This document shows positions 56,701-63,995 of a stretch of DNA of 64,000 nt, piece after piece; the first letter of the stretch is position 1, and the number at the start of each line of letters is the position of its first letter. The position numbers and the translations under genes were made by a program. Source of the DNA: Tridacna crocea (lineage: Eukaryota; Mollusca; Bivalvia; Cardiida; Cardiidae). The stretch covers positions 39,942,427 to 40,006,426 of the forward strand of contig OX031065.1 in NCBI GenBank assembly GCA_943736015.1. Direction: 5' to 3'. The notes below the pieces were generated by a model, which did no database searches, was not told where the DNA came from, and saw only the letters and a list, made by a program, of their open reading frames with translations.

Positions 56701-59700
56701 ACCCAAGGAACATATCTGTGAAATTATTTCAAAATCCGACCAGCGGTTTCAGAGGAGAAGATTTTTAAAGAATTCTTTCATTTCTGTATAGTGCAAGAAG
56801 CCCCCATTCACCAGAGCCACGTTTTTTGACGAATCAAAATTTCACGAACAATTTTTGAAAAGGGTCACCCAAGGAACATATCTGTGAAATTATTTTAAAA
56901 TCCAACCAGCGGTTTCAGAGGAGAAGATTTTTAAAGAATTTGCTAAAAAATTCCATTTGGTTGCCATGGCAACCAGAGTTTTTGATGGAATCAAATTCTG
57001 TGAACAATTTTTAAAGAGGACCTCCCAAGGAACATTCCTGCCAAGTTTGGTCCAAATCCGCCCAGCGGTTTAGGAGGAGTTGATGTTTAAAGAATTGTTG
57101 ACGACGCACGACGGACGACGGACGACGGACGACGGACGACGCACGACGGACGACGCACGACGGACACCGGGTGATCCTAAAAGCTCCCCTTGAGCACGTT
57201 GTGCTCAGGTGAGCTAAAAAGCCGGTTTATATTTGTGAACAGTGATAAAAAAGTTGTAATAAACAAATCATCAGTTGTGTCAAAATCATGACACCAACAT
57301 CATGTAATTCAACATTATTTACTTTAGATTCTGTTTTGGTTGCTAAATTCTTTTTGTTTTTAGTAAATGTTGTGTCTGGTTATGATGTAAACATCATGAA
57401 TCTAAGGTTATATTCCAGAAATAATGTATTTTCAAAAGGGTCTTGTTAACTTCATATTATTCAGCTGTAACTTTTTCAGCCATGCTCTATGAAATGGGGT
57501 TTGAGGCATAAAAAAATTGACTCATGTAGCTTGCCCAGTTGAAACATGGTCAAGGCTAGTGAAATTCTTAATTTGGTTGCTTTAAACATGGAACTACCTG
57601 GCGAAATGAAGCAAAGTAATATGATACAACATAACATATTTTAAAACTTTACATGCAAAATGGTCATGTTTTGTGAAAAAAAAGTCCTAACCTAACAGCT
57701 TAAAAGAAATGGACACAATTGATACTAGATAACACTTTTTTGGTCATCATTAAGGCTCAACTTAAGCACTTTTTGGCATCACTTAGCTCAAATGATGGTT
57801 GGTGTGCACACAAACATTACAAACACTAACCTTGCAACATAAATACACTGAAAGTACAAAAGGCCAGGTTTCCTGCACCATCCACTGCTGTATAGTTCAC
57901 TACAGTTTCTCCTGGAGGAAAAGCATGTCCAGGTCCATGGGAACCAGTTATTTTCACAACTTCAACATTATCTACAGCCTCTGGAACCATCCATAGTTCT
58001 GATGGTGCATTCTGGGAAGGTTTCATTTTCATGTCTGATGGGCAGTATGTAAAGATTGGAGGATGCATATCTGTAAAATCATCACAGTGTAATATTACTG
58101 GTAACAAATTAATACTTTCCAAACAGACACTAGGGATAGTCCTTGGCACAGGAGTTAAGGCTTCTGATCATAATATAATCTTTATAAAATCTTGATACAC
58201 AGAGGAATGTCCTATGCTAGGCCTAACCATGAACCTAGGAAGTCTGATCTTGATCTATTTGTTCCCAAATTCATCTTAAAGGTTTGACAGAAGATGTGTA
58301 TTGAGGAAAAGAACAAAGCACAGTTCACACAGTCATAAAAGTAAAGAAAAATATAGGAGCCATGTTCAGTGTAAGGAGGTTTAATTCATCACCAAACAAC
58401 ATAATCATAGGCTTGTCCAAATCGAAAGCATTTGCAGAAGACAAAATAAATGTGACTGAAAAATCAAAATTTGATTTGGGAAGGGTAGAAAACATGTTGG
58501 GAAAAGGAGAAAACTGGTAACCAGCATTTTCTCACAATGTTTTCTAGCTTTCACAAAACAAATTTCAAATTTTCAGTCACTTTTACTTTTTCGTCTGCAA
58601 ATGCTTTAGATTTAGACAAACCTAAAATTTTGTCATTTGGTAATGAGTTAATAGGAAATTCATTACAAAATAAACATGTAAATGCACTCTACGCACCTTT
58701 TACAATCACTGTAAAACTACAAATTGTACTTTGCCAATGAGAATCAGTTGCTTTACAAATAACCTCATGCTGGTTTCCTGTTTCATCACCCTTCCAAGGT
58801 ATCAAAAGTCCAGTATCTGTCTTATCATAGTTACAGTGTAGGGGAAGTGACACTCCATTGGAATCAAAACCTGAAATAAAACACAGTTTGAAAAATGAAG
58901 TTGTACTATCTTTTATTACTTACTACTTAATCTAGACTATACTGTAATGGAGCATACTAACAACAACTTTAAAAGCATAATAGTGCTGAATGCTGCATTT
59001 AACCATTTACCAAACAACAAAATTTTAGACTGGTCCAGACTGAAGGCACTTGCAGATGGCATAATAAACCTAACTCAAACATTAAAATTTGTTTCCAGCA
59101 AGGTAGAAAACATTGTAGGAAAAGGAGAAAATGCTAGTAACCAGCACTTTCTCTTTCCCCAATATGTTCCAAAAAGGCTTCTTTCTATGGGTCTTAAAAA
59201 CCAGGAATTGTTTTGTAAAGGGTCAACACAAAATATGCATCTTTTAAAGGTCCTGATAAAATACAGTAGATTATGATGCATACTATTAAAAAAGTTTTTG
59301 GACAAAATGATATTGTGATAAGGTATAAATAAAGCAAATTATGAGCTAGCCTTTTCAAAAAGATATTAAAAAAATCAGTAAAAATACACCTTATGAAGAA
59401 AAGGATTAACATCTAATCTCAGCCTATTAATACCTTATGAAACAAGCAAAATTTAATGTTTTAAAAAATCTTTTAAAAAAGGAAGAGCTTTGAAAAGAAA
59501 AAATTTAAACTTGTAAAGAGGCAATTGAGCGCCTTTTTTTTTGTTTTTCATTTATGTTACCAAGGTTTTTCAAAGACAAATCCAACATTTTGAACTACAA
59601 TTAACCCTTTACCACACAATCCTGAGTTTTAACACCTCTGTGAAAGAAGCCTTTTGAAAACATTGTGGAAAAAGGAGAAAAAGCTGGTAACAAGCATTTT

Positions 59701-62700
59701 CACCTTTTCCCGCAAAGTTTTCCTCCCCTCCTAAAGCAAATTTCTATTCTTTAGTCACATTTATCATGTCGTCTGCAAATGCTTTCAGTTTAGACTAATC
59801 TAAAATTTTGTTGTGTGGTATAGAAATAATCAGTTGTCTGCAAATGCTTTTGATTTGGATGATGAGTGTAAGATTTTGTCATCTGATAGAGAGTTTAAGA
59901 CTGACAAATCTCTATATTAAGACTGACAGATCCCTATATAAACAACAAGTTCGGCTTACCTTCAAATTTCAGGGGTATTTCTGCAGCACTGGTCGTCTCA
60001 CTTAATTTAGTGATGATAACTTCATTTGATGGACAGTTTGGTATTCTAGGCACATCTGAAATTAAAGAATAAAACTCATGCTCAGCCACTCCTGAAAATA
60101 TGACCTATGATGTTCAATCAATGAAATAAATTTTGATCTTCTATTGTAAAAAGAAATATCCTCTATATACTTCTACGATAAATCAACCCTTGTCAGCCTT
60201 AGCAGTTCATGCTGGCTAAACAATTTGTTTTGGTCAATTCTCTGCATGTCCAAGAACTATTCTACCTCAGTATATTTTTATTTGTAAAAGAAAATGGACA
60301 TAGACAGTTTCAATATAAACAAGAAAAGATATATCCAATCGTTAATTTTTGTCCCTTGTGTGATATCTTTAACCCTTTCCCAAACAAGCCCTGGATTTTA
60401 CATGTCTGCAGTATAGTCTTTTGAAAACACTGTGGGAAAAGGAGAAATTGTTCGTAATGAGCAATTTCTCCTTTTCCCACAGTATTTTCTACCCTTTTTG
60501 AGAACTTTCTGCCATTTTCTCCAAATCTGAAATTGTCATCTGCAAACTCTTTCAGTTGGAAGGGTCCAAAATTTGTCGTTTGGGAAAGGGTTAACTCTTT
60601 ACGAAACAACAAAATTTTAGGTTTGTCCAAATCAAAAACATCTGCAGACAACAGAATGTTTTCTACCCTTCACAAAACAAATTTCAAATTTTCAGTCAAT
60701 TTTATATTGTGGTCTGCAAATGCTTTTGATTTGGACAAACCTAAAATTTTGTCGTTTGGTAATATGTTAAGGCTTTATCTGAACATGTAAATTAAAAAAG
60801 CAATCCTTTTGTCCATCGAAAATTGAACACAATTTGTTTAAATGATACTAACACACCTGCATATACATGTAAAACTGAATTCAGCTTGGTATGGTACTTG
60901 TAGTTCCCTTTAAAGAAATTGTTAAATCTATGCACAAAGAAAGACTGTTCATATGTTGAAATTTACAGTGTTCATGCTCTATATATACATACCTTTTTGT
61001 TGTAGATTTAAATCATCATTTTCCTTAACCGGTTCAACAGTTTCAAAATTTTTCTCAGTAGAAGTCATGACCTTTGTACCCATATACAGTTTTTTGGTTG
61101 ACGTTGTAGGTCTAGGTTCAGCATAGTCTCTTTTCTTTGTTGTTTTCTCAGTGCTGACATAAATAACATCATCTAGATTCATTTCAAGGTCAAGGTCATA
61201 TACCTTGTCCTCTTTTCTTGGCATAATTTTTATCATATCTGTAGATGCTCTAGGTTTTGGGGATGACATGTTTTGTGGTTTAGATGTTGTACTTTTAGAT
61301 TTGTCCCTTGAATCTAGATTGCTGATGGTGGTTGTTTCAGGAAGACTAGTTGTCATGGCAACTGTTGTGGAAAGTTTTGCAGTGCTACCCAAATCTAAAG
61401 ATTAAACAAACAATTATTTAATTAGATACATGTCTTGAAATTACACAAGACAATAAAATCAAAACATTTGGAAGATAGAAAAATGCCTTTTTTGAGTGCT
61501 ATACTGTTGAAATTCCTTTCAGAATCAACTTTACTAAACAAAAGAATTGAGCCCCTTGGCTTCTAGGCCCAACTTACTGACCTCTCACGGACAGTGTAGA
61601 TCAAGATCTGACTGCACATTCAGTTTAGTCTTATCTAGTATCTACACTGTCTGATAAGGAGATATTATTTCCCAACCCGTATCTTAGAAATAGCAATATC
61701 TGAATTCTCACTATCAAATTGAAAATTTCATTTGAGTTATTCAGCAGGATGAGGATTAAAATTCAAACTGGAAGAATCTGCTGTTTTGTGAAGGGTAGAA
61801 AACAATGTGAAAGCAGAAGAAAGTGCTGGTAATCAGTAAAAGTCTTTTCAAAGGTCTTCTTCTTAAACTCAGGATTGTTGGGTAATGGATAAAGGGCAAA
61901 GACAACTACTGCTTCTAACACAAAGAAGGGCCTTTTGAAGTAGATCAATAGCACCTTGTTATTAAGCACCACTGATGACAGGGTTTAAACTTGATAGTAG
62001 AAAGGTACTCAGTTCCATCCAAATAAATATGTAGAAAAACATCTAAATACTTACAGGACATGCTTAATTTGAACTTCAAAATTTTTCTAAAATCTATTTG
62101 CTATATGGACATAATAAGTTGTAACTGATCAATGATAAGCAAAGCAATATAATGAAAACTTACCAATAACACAGGTATGTTGATCCACAGAAAGGACTTT
62201 GCCTTCATTGCAAGAACATCGATATTGATCCCATATAAAAGGGGAGCAGAGTTCTTCACACGGGTAGCTGTTTTTGCATTCATCTGAAAGTATAAGCCAA
62301 TGTACCTGAGCCTTTAGAATGTATATAGATGATAAGGGTATTTAGGTAAGAAAATATAGACTGCTTCAGTCCATCTTGTAATGAATATACTGAATCTAAT
62401 TTTTCCTCTAAGTGCTCAAAGAATAAAATAGTATATTTTGCCCTTTTCCAAACAGACCTTGTTTTCATGACCTTGAAAGAGTAAGCCTTTGAAAACAATG
62501 TGGTAAAAGGAGAAAATGCTGGTAACCAGCATTTCTCCTTACCCCACATTATTTTCTACCCTCTCAAAGAATAATTTTATCATTGGTCTACATTAGAGTT
62601 GTTGTCTGCATATGTTTTCAATCTGAATTCTTTGCTTGGCACAATATCTGTCCCACTATTTTGAGTAGCATTTATTCATACAAATTTGCAGTGTATCTAG

Positions 62701-63530
62701 ATCATTTTTAGAACATTCTTGCAAAATCTGAATTATCAACTTCGAGTATACAATCATATACATGAATAAATGCAAAACACCCTATGGGAAAAGAACCAAA
62801 AAACTCTAGGTGTGATTCTCATCTTACCGAGAAGGAGAATTTTTTCACCAATAGACAGGACTGTATTACTTGAATAAATTGACCTGAAATTGACCTTTGT
62901 GCATAGAATAATTCAAGAGCAAATATTTAAATCATCGGGTATAATCGGATGGCACAGGAATTTTGTTAACCATATTGTCAGGTTTGACCTTTATTGTGTC
63001 ATAATCAAAATAAGAAGGCTTGCGCATGACAAAGTACAAGATTAGACTGAGCAGAAAGAGCATTCTTAGATCTATGTCACCCGCATCATATTACCAATTG
63101 AAACAAACAAATTCAAGTTTATTTCAAGTATCTTAAATATTCATTAAAGACATGATAAATTTATTAGCCACGTAAAAGTTGAAAAAAACTTTCACATAAT
63201 TCCACATACAGAAGACAATAGCCAAAGCCAGGTTTGGGTAATAATCCAAGCGTGTAATTATGGTTATAGAGCTAATTCATTCCATGTCAATTTTTTCGAG
63301 TTATACATTAAAGACTATAAGATTTTTCCCACCTGTTATTTCTCCTGGATGGTGAACAGACACAGAAGATGGTTTTGTTAGGTTGTTTGCCACAATAATC
63401 CCTGTACCAGTAATAACATCCATGACACCTAAGGAGCCTTGTTTCCAGCTCGAGTAAAAGATCAAATTCTCCACTAACCCAATACCAGAAATATCAAAAT
63501 TCTTGAATGGTAGAAAATCCAAATTATTTC
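44070..63530 (-). CDS. Multidomain single-pass receptor (YWTD-EGF-HYR-HYR-sushi-GCC2/GCC3-TM), 3' part of gene
   Basis: Eleven exons on the minus strand join in consistent phase to give the last 902 residues of a membrane protein. Order with approximate residues: LDLR class B (YWTD) repeat 1-66; EGF 67-106; Ser/Thr-rich stalk 107-240; HYR 241-330; HYR 331-410; sushi-like 411-477; unassigned 478-630; ephrin-receptor-like Cys module 631-681; TM about 692-715; cytoplasmic tail to 902. All junctions are phase 1 except one phase 2 (exons 8/9). The HYR-HYR-sushi-unassigned-GCC2/GCC3 order resembles part of vertebrate SVEP1, but here it is joined to an LDLR-like propeller end and a transmembrane helix, so I give no symbol. 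The role is inferred as cell-surface adhesion or ligand uptake/signalling. The N-terminal part, including the signal peptide, lies beyond the window. Exons are listed separately. Confidence 0.85.
45414..45640. repeat. PiggyBac-type MITE, CTCGT subfamily, receptor intron
   Basis: TTAA-CCCTTTCCC ... GGGAAAGAG-TTAA; hairpin tip AAATTGCTCGTTACAAGCAA. Confidence 0.92.
45645..46115. repeat. Relative of the 14405-14790 hairpin/TIR element
   Basis: AAAAGATTATTTTTTATTCT, GTGACTTCATTCTGTATAAG and a foldback (AATAATCTTCTTTCTACAGT ... AGAAGATTATTTC), all diverged from 14405-14790. Confidence 0.6.
46169..46321 (-). CDS. Receptor exon 10: ephrin-receptor-like GCC2/GCC3 module
   Basis: 153-bp exon, phase 1-1, 51 residues. 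It encodes ACPPGTFHNITLNICQYC, then FYQDAPGQVTCKPCDPGHTA. The pattern CPPGTF..C..C....YQD..GQ..C..C..G is the tyrosine-kinase ephrin-type receptor-like (GCC2/GCC3) module, also found in SVEP1 and other extracellular proteins. Acceptor TCTTCCAG, donor GTAAGC. Confidence 0.88.
46480..46895 (-). repeat. Pearl/HINE-like element, subfamily C, truncated
   Basis: Two units of the 166-bp type seen at 55750-57220 (CAAGTAGCCCCC, GGATCAAAATTTC), then TTGTGCTCAGGTGAGCTAAAA. The X-box module is missing. Confidence 0.75.
46911..47099. repeat. PiggyBac-type MITE with hairpin deleted
   Basis: TTGCCACACGATCCGGACTT ... TCTCCTTTTCCCACAAAG ... GTTGTTTAGTAAA. Confidence 0.75.
47129..47211 (+). repeat. tRNA-like SINE head
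   Basis: AAATAGCTCAGTTGGTAGAG (A box) and GTGTAGGTTTGATAA (B-box remnant) 50 bp apart. Confidence 0.6.
47229..49689 (-). mobile_element. Pearl/HINE-like element, subfamily B, complete
   Basis: Same start (CAAGAG, GGACCATGATGGTCC, CGCTCACCTGAG) and end (GAGCACTATGTGCTCAGGTG, AGCTAA) as the copy at 39575. The array is different: about ten units of 165 bp marked by GAACCCACAACATAGGGCCA and AGTATTTTGGTAGAGGGCCA. The X-box module and GGACGGACGGACAC run are kept at the far end. It lies in the receptor intron between exons 9 and 10. Confidence 0.8.
49454..49469. promoter_or_regulatory. Perfect X-box (RFX-type) palindrome
   Basis: GGTTGCCATGGCAACC, same module as at 40859; 264 bp from receptor exon 9. 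Confidence 0.6.
49733..49920 (-). CDS. Receptor exon 9: helical linker leading into Cys module
   Basis: 188-bp exon entering in phase 2. It encodes a probable helix (DVMKLLQDIHKELMNLAALF) and then WLCPLGQITEQDIC. Two donors overlap here: GCA|GTAGGT keeps the frame into the next exon, whereas the downstream CAGTAG|GTCC does not. I chose the first, which gives CPLGQITEQDIC then IACPPGTFHN. RNA would settle it. Confidence 0.65.
49984..50060. repeat. PiggyBac-type MITE, right fragment
   Basis: AGCATTTTCTCGTTTTTTCA ... GTATGGAAGAGGGTTAA. Confidence 0.7.
50069..50296. repeat. PiggyBac-type palindromic MITE
   Basis: GTAA-CCCTTTACC ... GGTAAAGAG-TTAA; central AAATGCTGGAAACCAGCATT. A further fragment follows to about 50393 (GGTAAAGGGTTAA). 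Confidence 0.92.
50726..50954. repeat. PiggyBac-type palindromic MITE
   Basis: TTAA-CCCTTTCCC ... GGGAAAGGG-TTAA; central AAATGCTGGTATCCAGCATT. Confidence 0.93.
51256..51450. repeat. Second TTAA MITE family with GATCAGACT hairpin
   Basis: TTAA-CCCCTAGTCTGCTAAG ... TTCAGCAGGATAAGAG-TTAA, 195 bp. Its core hairpin GATCAGACTGCACA / TGTGCAGTCTGATC is perfect. Ends 51 bp from receptor exon 8. Confidence 0.85.
51501..51771 (-). CDS. Receptor exon 8: unassigned extracellular region
   Basis: 271-bp exon, entering in phase 1 and leaving in phase 2 through a GTAAGT donor. It encodes about 90 residues (SDVMSQLTIALTNQLVREEL, then CADEIC, VPCD, SACIED) with N-glycosylation sequons (NLS, NIS, NVT). No domain is recognised. 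Its place between a sushi module and a GCC2/GCC3 module corresponds to an uncharacterised segment in SVEP1-like proteins (recalled, not computed). Confidence 0.7.
51804..52032. repeat. PiggyBac-type palindromic MITE
   Basis: TTAA-CCCTGTACC ... GGTAAAGGG-TTAA; central AAAGTGCTGGTAACCAGCAT. Confidence 0.92.
52342..52788. repeat. PiggyBac-type MITE, host of a nested copy
   Basis: TTAA-CTCATTACC (52342) to GGTAAAAGG-TTAA (52788), split at 52378-52609 by a second MITE. The outer sequence TACTTGT ... ACTGAAAGTGTTTTC joins correctly when the inner element is removed. Confidence 0.9.
52378..52609. repeat. PiggyBac-type MITE nested in another, CTAA duplication
   Basis: CTAA-CCCTTTACC ... GTAAAGGG-CTAA; hairpin tip AAATTGCTCGTCACGAGCAA. 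The host site shows the element runs from CCCTTT to AAAGGG with a 4-bp duplication. Confidence 0.92.
52800..53160. other. Receptor intron, nothing recognised
   Basis: AT-rich intron DNA without repeats that I can name. Confidence 0.4.
53165..53393. repeat. PiggyBac-type palindromic MITE
   Basis: TTAA-CTCTTTACC ... GGTAAAGAG-TTAA; near-perfect central palindrome. Confidence 0.93.
53460..53660 (-). CDS. Receptor exon 7: sushi/CCP-like domain
   Basis: 201-bp exon, phase 1-1, 67 residues. Begins LCDLPDIQNGGVVCS (the C-x-L-P-x-I-x-N-G start of CCP modules), then DCRIVCESGFVV, then FNCKHP and VPCL. Six cysteines rather than the usual four suggest an atypical sushi module, as also occurs next to HYR domains in SVEP1-type proteins. 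A piggyBac-type MITE ends 67 bp from the donor side of this exon. Confidence 0.8.
54120..55743 (-). mobile_element. Pearl/HINE-like element, subfamily A, hairpin end missing
   Basis: About eight 165-bp units of the 39575 type (TGTTCCTATGTTTCAAACTT, CAGTTTTGACCCCAGGG), then the X-box module, a GACGGATGCCG stretch and GAGCACTTTGTGCTCAGGTG, AGCTAAAA. The CAAGAG/hairpin end is absent. One unit is shortened near 54326-54350. Confidence 0.8.
55515..55530. promoter_or_regulatory. Perfect X-box (RFX-type) palindrome
   Basis: GGTTGCCATGGCAACC in the shared 3' module of the element at 54120. Confidence 0.6.
55750..57220 (-). mobile_element. Pearl/HINE-like element, subfamily C, complete
   Basis: Starts CAAGAG, hairpin GGGCCAAGATGGCCC (both stem sides changed relative to the other copies, keeping pairing), then CGCTCACCTGAA. 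About six units of 166 bp follow (AAGCCCCCATTCACCAGAGC, CGGTTTCAGAGAAGAAG). Next come the X-box module, an ACGACGGACG microsatellite (57098-57168) and GAGCACGTTGTGCTCAGGTG, AGCTAAAAA. It directly follows the previous element with about 6 bp between. Confidence 0.8.
56959..56974. promoter_or_regulatory. Perfect X-box (RFX-type) palindrome
   Basis: GGTTGCCATGGCAACC in the shared module of the element at 55750. Confidence 0.6.
57221..57830. other. Receptor intron, nothing recognised
   Basis: AT-rich intron DNA; TTTTCAGCCATGCTCTATGA at 57473 resembles the dispersed AGCATGGCTGAA-type repeats. No exon found here. Confidence 0.4.
57831..58070 (-). CDS. Receptor exon 6: HYR domain 2
   Basis: 240-bp exon, phase 1-1, holding one complete HYR domain of about 80 residues. 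It starts HPPIFTYCPSDMK, then PEAVDNVEVVKITGSH (A-x-D-N), then FPPGETVVNYTAVDGAGN and CTFSVFM. The pattern PPGxTxVxYTAxDxAGNxxxCxFxV is a near-textbook HYR ending, making this the clearest domain call in the gene. Confidence 0.92.
58381..58651. repeat. PiggyBac-type MITE, long form
   Basis: TTAA-TTCATCACC ... GGTAATGAG-TTAA, 271 bp. Both outer arms (CTTGTCCAAATCGAAAGC and inverse) are kept, so the whole element folds back. Confidence 0.88.
58697..58870 (-). CDS. Receptor exon 5: second half of HYR domain 1
   Basis: 174-bp exon, phase 1-1. It encodes GFDSNGVSLPLHCNYD, then HEVICKATDSHW, then ICSFTVIVK, matching the HYR end pattern (Asp-x-x-Gly, a V-x-x-x-A-x-D-like strand, C-x-F-x-V-x-V). An extra Cys pair (LHCNYD and EVICKA) is visible. 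It lies between two MITE copies in the flanking introns. Confidence 0.8.
58999..59226. repeat. PiggyBac-type palindromic MITE
   Basis: TTAA-CCATTTACC ... TGTAAAGGG-TCAA; central AAATGCTAGTAACCAGCACT. Confidence 0.88.
59227..59600. other. Receptor intron, nothing recognised
   Basis: AT-rich; no repeat or exon seen. Confidence 0.4.
59601..59826. repeat. PiggyBac-type palindromic MITE
   Basis: TTAA-CCCTTTACC ... GTTGTGTGGTATAGAAATAA, the right TTAA decayed; a small related fragment follows to about 59893. Confidence 0.88.
59960..60055 (-). CDS. Receptor exon 4: first half of HYR domain 1
   Basis: 96-bp exon, phase 1-1. It encodes PRIPNCPSNEVIITK and so on, the N-terminal strand of a HYR (hyalin repeat) domain, where a Pro-rich start is followed by Cys-Pro. 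The rest of the domain is in the next exon. Splitting HYR over two phase-1 exons is plausible because the reading frame and the second-half consensus continue correctly. Confidence 0.75.
60369..60594. repeat. PiggyBac-type MITE, CTCGT subfamily
   Basis: TTAA-CCCTTTCCC ... GGGAAAGGG-TTAA; hairpin tip AAATTGTTCGTAATGAGCAA. Confidence 0.93.
60591..60770. repeat. PiggyBac-type MITE without central hairpin
   Basis: Shares the TTAA at 60591-60594 with the previous copy. TTAA-CTCTTTACG ... GGTAATATG-TTAA. The outer arms are intact (TTTTAGGTTTGTCCAAATCA / TTTGGACAAACCTAAAATTT) but the hairpin is gone. Confidence 0.85.
60993..61394 (-). CDS. Receptor exon 3: Ser/Thr-rich stalk
   Basis: 402-bp exon, phase 1-1, about 134 residues and no cysteines. 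The N-terminal half is rich in Ser, Thr and Pro (LSTTVAMTTSLPETTTISN, STTSKPQNMSSPKPR) and is a good candidate for O-glycosylation. The second half is charged and acidic (YDLDLEMNLDDVIYVSTEKT). It probably acts as an extended spacer between the propeller/EGF head and the HYR/sushi stem. No known domain is recognised. Confidence 0.8.
61551..61759. repeat. Second TTAA MITE family, diverged copy
   Basis: GGACAGTGTAGATCAAGATC ... GTATCTACACTGTC hairpin with the same flanks as 51256 (CCCAACTTACTGACC, TCAGCAGGATGAGGATTAA). Confidence 0.8.
61780..61895. repeat. PiggyBac-type MITE, degraded
   Basis: GTGAAGGGTAGAAAACAATG ... GGTCTTCTTCTTAAACTCAG only. Confidence 0.6.
62164..62283 (-). CDS. Receptor exon 2: EGF-like domain
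   Basis: 120-bp exon, phase 1-1, coding one complete EGF-like domain: starts Asp-Glu-Cys, then CKNSYPCEELC, then YRCSCNEG, ending in HTCVI, giving six cysteines in the expected spacing. Symmetric phase-1 exons are the usual form of shuffled extracellular modules. The position directly after a YWTD blade matches the LDLR-family propeller-EGF pairing. Donor GTAAGT is strong; the acceptor is ACTTTCAG. Confidence 0.9.
62440..62635. repeat. PiggyBac-type palindromic MITE, ends decayed
   Basis: CCCTTTTCCAAACAGACCTTG ... central AAATGCTGGTAACCAGCATT, then GTTGTCTGCATATGTTTTCA. Confidence 0.82.
62640..63332. other. Receptor intron, nothing recognised
   Basis: AT-rich intron DNA between the propeller and EGF exons. 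I see no further exon, and the phases on either side join directly. Confidence 0.45.
63333..63530 (-). CDS. Receptor exon 1 of window: LDLR class B (YWTD) repeat
   Basis: 198-bp exon, phase 1 at both ends, with CAG acceptor after a T-rich tract and GTGGG donor. It encodes a YWTD-type propeller blade: FYSSWKQGSLGVMD (YWTD-like strand), then ITGTG, then NNLTKPSSVSVHHP. The Pro-x-x-Val-x-x-x-His-Pro ending is typical of the last propeller blade before an EGF module in LDLR-family proteins. The split codon joins to the next exon as Asp-Glu-Cys, a normal EGF start. More propeller blades are expected upstream, outside the window. Confidence 0.8.
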
Positions 63531-63609
63531 CTGAAAAAAAAAAAAGATTATGTAACAATGACATTGGCTTTATTGATATGTTGGACTTAAAATGGTCCTG
63601 GTCTAACCT

Positions 63610-63884
63610 TTAACTCTTTACCAAAAGACAAATTTATACAGTGGTCCAAGTTGAAAGCATCTGCAGACAAAATAAATGTGACTGAAAAATCGAAATTTGA
63701 TTTGGGAAGGGTAGAAAACATAGTGGGAAAAGGAGAAAACACTGGTCACCAGCATTTTCTCCTTTTCCCACAATGTTTCATACCTTTCCCAGACCAAACA
63801 ATATTTCAGTCACATTTATTTTGTTGTCTGCAAATGCTTTCAATTTTTACCAGTCTATAACTTTGTCAAATGGCAAAGAGTTAA
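63610..63884. repeat. PiggyBac-type MITE, long form
   Basis: TTAA-CTCTTTACC ... GGCAAAGAG-TTAA, 275 bp; complete foldback with central ACACTGGTCACCAGCATTT. Confidence 0.92.
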
Positions 63885-63907
63885 ACTTGTCTCATTCATT
63901 TAGGAAG

Positions 63908-63995
63908 AAGCAGAAAATATTCGAAGCAAAAGAGAAAAATACTGGTTACCAGCATTTTCTGCTTTTCCCACAATATTTGCAAAAGCCTTACCTGT
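63908..63995. repeat. PiggyBac-type MITE, core fragment
   Basis: AAATACTGGTTACCAGCATT with flanking hairpin arms; runs towards the window end. Confidence 0.75.
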
